A DNA stretch of 46,484 nt from Gilliamella intestini (lineage in GTDB: Bacteria; Pseudomonadota; Gammaproteobacteria; Enterobacterales; Orbaceae). Location: the NCBI RefSeq assembly GCF_900094935.1, contig NZ_FMBA01000018.1, positions 1-46,484 of the forward strand, read 5' to 3'. Of the stretch, positions 40,948-46,484 are shown piece after piece (position 1 is the first letter of the stretch; each line of letters begins with the position of its first letter). Position numbers and translations under genes: made by a program. Under the pieces are notes generated by a model that was given only the letters and a program-made list of their open reading frames with translations, did no database searches and was not told the DNA's origin.

Positions 40948-41208
40948 CTAAAAAAGGAAAATAACAACCAACAAGGAACAAACATAATCGCAATTTTTGA
41001 TTTTAAAAATAAAAGACAAGATAGCATTATAAAAGGTGACCAGTATTTGAATAATAGCGGTTTCGTGAGTATAGCCATAAGGCCATATTGCATCAATAAT
41101 AATAGTAATAGGAATGATCGCCAATAAGAAAATAACATAAGCACCAATCACAGAAACGTGCATTACACTGTTTAAGCAAGCATAGGTTGTTTTAAGTGAA
41201 ATAATCAT
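40948..41208 (-). CDS. possible small membrane protein
   Basis: 86 residues, MIISLKTTYACLNSVMHVSV, then a long hydrophobic stretch (about 18-42) and a second one (about 53-84). A weak AGGA lies 13-16 bases upstream. A competing frame (40920-41147) is also hydrophobic, which suggests that AT-rich noncoding DNA could explain both. No homologue recognised. It is the only candidate in the 680-base gap between the transporter and ubiG; the rest of the gap is AT-rich with no clear signal. Confidence 0.3.
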   Translation of the reverse strand: MIISLKTTYACLNSVMHVSVIGAYVIFLLAIIPITIIIDAIWPYGYTHETAIIQILVTFYNAILSFIFKIKNCDYVCSLLVVIFLF

Positions 41209-41399
41209 ATTTAAATTAAATTCCTGCTAGATATTTAACTTATTGATATGATGATTTTTTAAACTTAAATTATATATCAAATCGTGTAGTTTGCTATACC
41301 ATTTCTAAAACAGACAAGAATAATTAGGGTTGTTTATTGATAATTACAAGGACATAGCATATAGTTGATTGCAGATTTTATTGATATTAAAGAGCAACC

Positions 41400-42098
41400 A
41401 TGTCACAAAATATTGATCTAAACGAAATCGACAAATTTTCACAACTTGCTGTCGATTGGTGGAATCCCAATGGCAAATGTAAGCCACTGCATATAATCAA
41501 TCCATTGCGAGTGGATTATATACAACAAAAATGCGGATCGTTAACTAACCAAACTGTGTTAGACGTAGGGTGTGGTGGCGGAATTTTGTCTGAAAGCCTA
41601 GCTAAATTAGGGGCAAATGTTACCGCTATTGATCTTGCTGATGAGTCGCTTGCTGTTGCTAAAATGCATGCTGAGCAAAATGATCTTACAATTAATTATC
41701 AAAAGCAAACAGTTGAAGAACATGCACAGCAACACCCTGAGCATTATGATGTAATTACCTGTATGGAATTATTAGAGCATGTGCCAGATCCATTTTCAGT
41801 TATTCAAGCTTGCTCAGTATTACTTAAACCTAATGGAAAATTATTTTTATCAACCATTAATCGCAATCATAAAGCCAAATTATTATTAATTTATGGGGCT
41901 GAATATATTGCTCGCTTAGTGCCTAAAGGTACGCACGACTTTAACCGTTTTATTCGCCCATCAGAGTTAATGGCACTTGTTGAGCAAGCAAATTTAGATG
42001 TGGAGGCTATTATTGGTATGGAATATCTTTTATTTAAAAATCAATTTAAATTAAGTTCAAATGTGGATATAAATTATATATTAATGGCACAAAAATAA
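41400..42098 (+). CDS. ubiG: UbiG, ubiquinone-biosynthesis O-methyltransferase
   Basis: 232 residues (E. coli 240). SAM-dependent class I methyltransferase: motif I VLDVGCGGG (53-61), the acidic end of strand 2 in VTAIDLADESL, ITCMELLEHVPDP and FLSTINRNHKAKLL. DKFSQLAVDWWNPNGKCKPLHIINPLRVDYI is the UbiG-specific N-terminus. It catalyses both O-methylations of ubiquinone. The family also includes a membrane-lipid-binding insertion, seen in LVPKGTHDFNRFIRPSEL. Confidence 0.96.
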   Translation: MSQNIDLNEIDKFSQLAVDWWNPNGKCKPLHIINPLRVDYIQQKCGSLTNQTVLDVGCGGGILSESLAKLGANVTAIDLADESLAVAKMHAEQNDLTINYQKQTVEEHAQQHPEHYDVITCMELLEHVPDPFSVIQACSVLLKPNGKLFLSTINRNHKAKLLLIYGAEYIARLVPKGTHDFNRFIRPSELMALVEQANLDVEAIIGMEYLLFKNQFKLSSNVDINYILMAQK

Positions 42099-42113
42099 GA
42101 TTTATTTTAAAAA

Positions 42114-42194
42114 TGTGATCAAATTCTCATTTTAGATATTTTCCCCCTGTATTTTTTTTTAAATCCTCTATAATTTAGCATGTTACCGATAACA
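42114..42194 (+). promoter_or_regulatory. gntT promoter with CRP site and GntR-like operator
   Basis: Three elements in order: TGTGATCAAATTCTCA (42114-42129), nine of ten CRP core bases; -10 TATAAT (42169-42174) with no good -35; and ATGTTACCGATAACA (42180-42194), an inverted repeat like the E. coli GntR operator ATGTTACCnnTAACAT, overlapping the expected start site. CRP is centred about 60 bases before that start, class I spacing. This predicts catabolite activation and gluconate-relieved repression. No gntR gene is in the window. Confidence 0.7.
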
Positions 42195-42223
42195 AGGGAT
42201 AATTTATTTTAGAGGATCTATTT

Positions 42224-43546
42224 ATGCCGTTAATAATAATTGCTATTGGTGTAGCACTGCTACTTATTTTAATGTTACCACTTCGAGTCAATGGTTTCAT
42301 TGCTCTAATTCTAGTTGCACTAAGTGTTGGTGTAATGGAAGGCATGCCAGTTATGGATGTGGTGAAATCCATAAAAAATGGAGTAGGTGGTACGCTTGGT
42401 AGTTTAGCCTTAATTATGGGCTTTGGAGCAATGTTGGGAAAACTATTGGCCGATTGTGGTGGAGCTCAACGTATCGCAACAACGCTAATTGAAACATTTG
42501 GCGACAAGAAAATCCAATGGGCGGTTACACTTACCGGTTTTATTGTTGGTTTTGCACTTTTCTATGAAGTTGGCTTTGTTCTGTTATTACCATTAGTATT
42601 AACTATTGCTGCCACGTTACGTATATCGCCACTATATATTGGTATTCCTATGGCTGCGGCTTTATCTGTGACCCATGGCTTTTTACCTCCTCATCCTGGC
42701 CCTACAGCTATTGCAGAAATTTTTAAAGCAGATATGGGACGTACCTTACTCTATGGTACTATCATCGGTATCCCAACAGTAATTTTAGCAGGGCCAGTAT
42801 TAGCAAGATTACCATTTATTCGCGTAATTAATCATCCAATTGAAGAAGGTTTATATAATTCTAAAAAATTTACTGATGAGCAAATGCCAAGCTTTGCTGT
42901 CAGTGTTTTTACTGCTTTAATTCCGGTTATTTTAATGTCAATTCGTGCGGTTTGCGATATGACTTTAGATAAAGGACATGTAGTATTACCTTATGTAGAG
43001 TTTCTAGGTGATCCAGTCATTGCAACTTTAATTTCTGTATTAGTTGCGGTATTTACATTTGGTCTTTTACGTGGACGAACCATGACTGAGGTTAATGCTA
43101 CTCTAGTTGATTCAATCAAAATTATTGCCATGATGTTATTAATTATTGGTGGTGGTGGAGCATTTAAACAAGTGCTAGTTGATAGTGGTGTAAAAGTTTA
43201 CATTGAACAAATGATGCATTCATCGAATATTTCACCTATTATAATGGCTTGGTTAATTGCGGCATTATTACGTTTGGCACTAGGTTCAGCGACAGTAGCA
43301 GCATTAACTGCTGGTGGTATTGTATTTCCACTAATTGCCTCAACAGGAGTAAGTCCTGAGCTGATGGTTATTGCAACGGGTGCAGGTAGCGTTGTGTTTT
43401 CACACGTTAATGATCCAGGGTTTTGGTTATTTAAAGAGTATTTCAATTTAAGCATTACTGAAACAATGAAATCATGGTCATTGTTAGAAACAATAATTTC
43501 TGTTTGTGGGTTAGCAGGTTGCTTAGTGATTAATATGTTTATTTAA
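42224..43546 (+). CDS. gntT: GntT, high-affinity gluconate:H+ symporter
   Basis: 440 residues (E. coli GntT 438), strongly co-linear: NGFIALILVALSVGVMEGMP, GTLGSLALIMGFGAMLGKLL, GFALFYEVGFVLLLPLV, ALSVTHGFLPPHPGPTAIAE, IIAMMLLIIGGGGAFKQVLV, SHVNDPGFWLFKEYFNL. About 12 membrane segments, no signal peptide. Closeness to GntT and the GntR-like operator support gluconate as substrate. RBS AGAGGA. No kinase gene adjoins it. Confidence 0.92.
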   Translation: MPLIIIAIGVALLLILMLPLRVNGFIALILVALSVGVMEGMPVMDVVKSIKNGVGGTLGSLALIMGFGAMLGKLLADCGGAQRIATTLIETFGDKKIQWAVTLTGFIVGFALFYEVGFVLLLPLVLTIAATLRISPLYIGIPMAAALSVTHGFLPPHPGPTAIAEIFKADMGRTLLYGTIIGIPTVILAGPVLARLPFIRVINHPIEEGLYNSKKFTDEQMPSFAVSVFTALIPVILMSIRAVCDMTLDKGHVVLPYVEFLGDPVIATLISVLVAVFTFGLLRGRTMTEVNATLVDSIKIIAMMLLIIGGGGAFKQVLVDSGVKVYIEQMMHSSNISPIIMAWLIAALLRLALGSATVAALTAGGIVFPLIASTGVSPELMVIATGAGSVVFSHVNDPGFWLFKEYFNLSITETMKSWSLLETIISVCGLAGCLVINMFI

Positions 43547-43566
43547 TCAAGCTTCATCGTCTATTT

Positions 43567-43605
43567 TACCTCATCAGGTTTATCTTACTGATGAGGTATT
43601 TTTCC
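43567..43605 (+). terminator. gntT terminator
   Basis: TACCTCATCAG (43567-43577) and CTGATGAGGTA (43588-43598), 11 bp, followed by TTTTTCC. Confidence 0.85.
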
Positions 43606-43701
43606 TATATCTTCACACATTTTGAACTCATTCATTTTTATTTATTTTCTATTTTAATAGAAAATAAAATTTTACTGGTTTTTTAAATTAAAAGCAGATA
43701 G

Positions 43702-45217
<1,516 letters not shown>

Positions 45218-45219
<2 letters not shown>

Positions 45220-45240
45220 AAGAGGGGAACCCCTCTTTTT
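45218..45240 (+). terminator. guaB terminator
   Basis: AAAGAGGGG, AA, CCCCTCTTTTT directly after the guaB stop: compact GC-rich hairpin with T-tract. Confidence 0.85.
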
Positions 45241-45328
45241 ATTTTGTATTTTTGTTAGATTTTGATTTGGTTTTTACTAAAAAATAAATATTTCTACTTG
45301 TTAATTTTTTAACAAAACTTACTTAAAG

Positions 45329-45533
45329 TATAGCAATTCCTCGTGTTGTTTGTAGTAATTTGAAAAACTACTGTAATAAATATACATAAAAAACCAAAAT
45401 TAACGCCCTATCACAGACAAGAAATAGGGCGCTGATATCATAAAGAAAAATAACCGTCACTAATTAGGCCAAACGCTCTATGGTCATTCGCTAGAGCATT
45501 TATAATATGCTAAACAAGCCTGATGAAAGCTGT
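45329..45533 (+). mobile_element. IS481-derived miniature element, copy B
   Basis: Aligns with copy A (12915-13113) over its whole length: GTGTTGTTTGTAGTAATTTG, CCCTATCACA, ATAGGGC, AAATAACCGTCACTAATT, AAACGCTCTATGG, AAACAAGCC. Ends are more worn than in copy A. The inner hairpin is better here: CGCCCTAT (45404-45411) and ATAGGGCG (45424-45431). GCTCTA/TAGAGC forms a further stem near the right end. No ORF. Sequence from 45534 to about 45770 shows nothing I recognise. Confidence 0.6.
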
Positions 45534-45770
45534 CAGTTCTTTTAACCTGCTAGAATGAACACTATAAAAAACTGCCTGTCAAAATGCGATTTCTATCTAG
45601 AACATGCTATTTATAACCTCAAAAAACGCATTTAACATTAAATAACATCACTCCTCTGAATATAACACACTAATAAAAGTGTAATTTTTTAGGTTAAATT
45701 TTTGTAAAAAATATTCAGGAGTCTATACCGTCTGGAGATTAAAAAATGAAAAGAGTGATATGAACTTTAA

Positions 45771-45933
45771 ATTGAAATATGGCATAATCAACAAATATTT
45801 AGTGATACAAAAAAGACAACAAATACTTAAATGTTTTATTAATTTTTATAATACCGCTAAACTGCATAAAATGATTTTAGGGAAAACGCCTTATGCGTTT
45901 TTAGAGGATCAGTCAGCCCTTGGTCTTAACTAA
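45771..45933 (+). mobile_element. IS481-family transposase 3' fragment
   Basis: The frame reads NQQIFSDTKKRQQILKCFIN, FYNTAKLHKMILGKTPYAFLEDQ and stops at 45931-45933. It is the same protein end as the minus-strand remnant at 20473 (NQHIFSDS, FINFYNTVKPHKA, GKTPYEFLEDYF). No terminal repeat follows, and no N-terminal part exists. Dead fragment. Confidence 0.8.
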
Positions 45934-45969
45934 AAAATAATTAATTTTACCAAAAAAAGAGATAACTAT

Positions 45970-46484
45970 ATGGAACTAAGAGACAAATTAAACTCCCTAG
46001 AAGGGTATCAAGAAATTATAGATTTAAAGATACAGTTCATTAAAGAACGTTTTGAAAAAATTGAAAATTTAAAACAAGATGAAAAGGAAGGAATACAGAA
46101 ACACCCCAAACCAAATAATGAAATTATAAAATCGACATACAAAGGTATTTTCATTTATCAATCTGATATTTTAATTGCCAAATACTCCATAGGACAACCT
46201 ATACCAAACTTAATAGAAGATTATAAAAGAAGTGTTTCTTTTATGGAAAAAGGTTGGAAAGCAATATCCGGTTATATTGATATGGTTTGGATGTTGTCTA
46301 TCGGTATTATGCTGGAAGCAGAGCCAGATATATTTGAAAAATTAAAATCTTTGGTTAAAAGGGATCATCTCAATGATTATCTGGTTGATTTTCTTTTACA
46401 AAACAGTACCCAATGGAGCAAACAAACGGCAAAGTTTGAATTTCCAAGACCTTATAAAGCAACCCAAGACATTATTTCATTGGC
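45970..46484 (+). CDS. PoNi-like (DUF1910/DUF1911) immunity protein, cut by the window edge
   Basis: 171 codons visible, open at the right edge. MELRDKLNSLEGYQEIIDLK followed by a charged helix fits DUF1910; LIAKYSIGQP, YIDMVWMLSIGIMLEAEPDI, FEKLKSLVKRDHLNDYLVDFLL fits DUF1911. These paired domains define PoNi proteins that neutralise PoNe DNase toxins delivered by type VI, type VII or contact-dependent systems. The assignment is from memory of the family pattern. No toxin gene lies upstream: the preceding 750 bases are IS481 debris. The RBS is a weak AGAGA. Confidence 0.7.
   Translation, partial: MELRDKLNSLEGYQEIIDLKIQFIKERFEKIENLKQDEKEGIQKHPKPNNEIIKSTYKGIFIYQSDILIAKYSIGQPIPNLIEDYKRSVSFMEKGWKAISGYIDMVWMLSIGIMLEAEPDIFEKLKSLVKRDHLNDYLVDFLLQNSTQWSKQTAKFEFPRPYKATQDIISL

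Noticed and set aside
40920-41147. Second hydrophobic minus-strand ORF overlapping 40948-41208
   Set aside because: Repetitive Leu/Met composition from an AT-rich shadow frame, with no RBS; the 86-residue frame is the better, though still weak, candidate.
45404-45431. Conserved hairpins in 12915-13113 and 45329-45533 as a new structured noncoding RNA
   Set aside because: The copies share terminal repeats and a 3' segment with the IS481 remnant at 20473, so a mobile-element derivative explains them better. Their contexts also differ.

Overview
The window is AT-rich chromosomal DNA of a gammaproteobacterium. Most of its housekeeping proteins (YcaO, IlvI/IlvH, PyrG, Eno, HtpG, GuaB, GntT, LysO, UbiG) match the lengths and sequences I remember for Escherichia coli orthologues. 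The low GC, a Haemophilus-type shikimate-dehydrogenase-like gene and the mixed enteric/pasteurellal content fit Orbaceae, the bee-gut Gilliamella/Frischella/Orbus group. That placement is an inference; no rRNA gene is present to settle it.

Layout. 1-300: tail of an IS3-family insertion sequence next to a possible truncated gene. 405-12767: housekeeping block with ycaO, a shikimate-dehydrogenase-like gene, a YgbA-type Cys-rich protein, an alr-mltG pair, an AmpD amidase fused to a YqcC (DUF446) domain, a compact type IV pilus operon (pilin, ATPase, platform protein, prepilin peptidase), an M20 amidohydrolase and ygfZ. 12768-15416: ilvIH behind a small IS481-derived element. 15573-23210: three tandem homologues of IgaA (YrfF/UmoB), the membrane inhibitor of the Rcs envelope-stress phosphorelay. 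They lie between ilvH and pyrG, with a clear duplication scar between the second and third. 23444-30095: pyrG, eno, a VirK/YbjX protein, lysO, an unknown membrane protein and ogt. 30238-36961 (minus strand): a beta-glucoside system, bglG-bglF-bglA, followed by an OprD-type porin and a periplasmic histidine phosphatase. Two BglG-type antiterminator (RAT)/terminator sites precede bglF and the porin. 37148-45219: htpG, a sodium-dependent transporter, ubiG, gntT with CRP and GntR-like sites, and guaB. 45220-end: a second IS481-derived mini-element, an IS481 transposase fragment and the start of a PoNi-like (DUF1910/DUF1911) immunity gene cut by the window edge.

The most unusual region is 15.4-23.4 kb. 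Enterobacteria normally have one igaA. Here three divergent copies are adjacent: one near standard size (725 aa), one with its first cytoplasmic domain duplicated (866 aa), and one that has lost most of the periplasmic domain including the second cysteine pair (570 aa). Between copies two and three is a decayed second copy of the pyrG promoter and its first seven codons, joined to the last codons of ilvH. This is the junction expected if an ilvH-end/igaA/pyrG-start unit was tandemly duplicated. It gives direct evidence for at least one step of the expansion.

How the genes may work together: the bgl block looks like one inducible pathway. The porin would admit beta-glucosides, BglF would phosphorylate and import them, BglA would hydrolyse them, and BglG would release both terminators. 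Several genes concern the cell wall and envelope (alr, mltG, the AmpD fusion, the IgaA family). All functional statements are from homology recalled by reading, not from searches.
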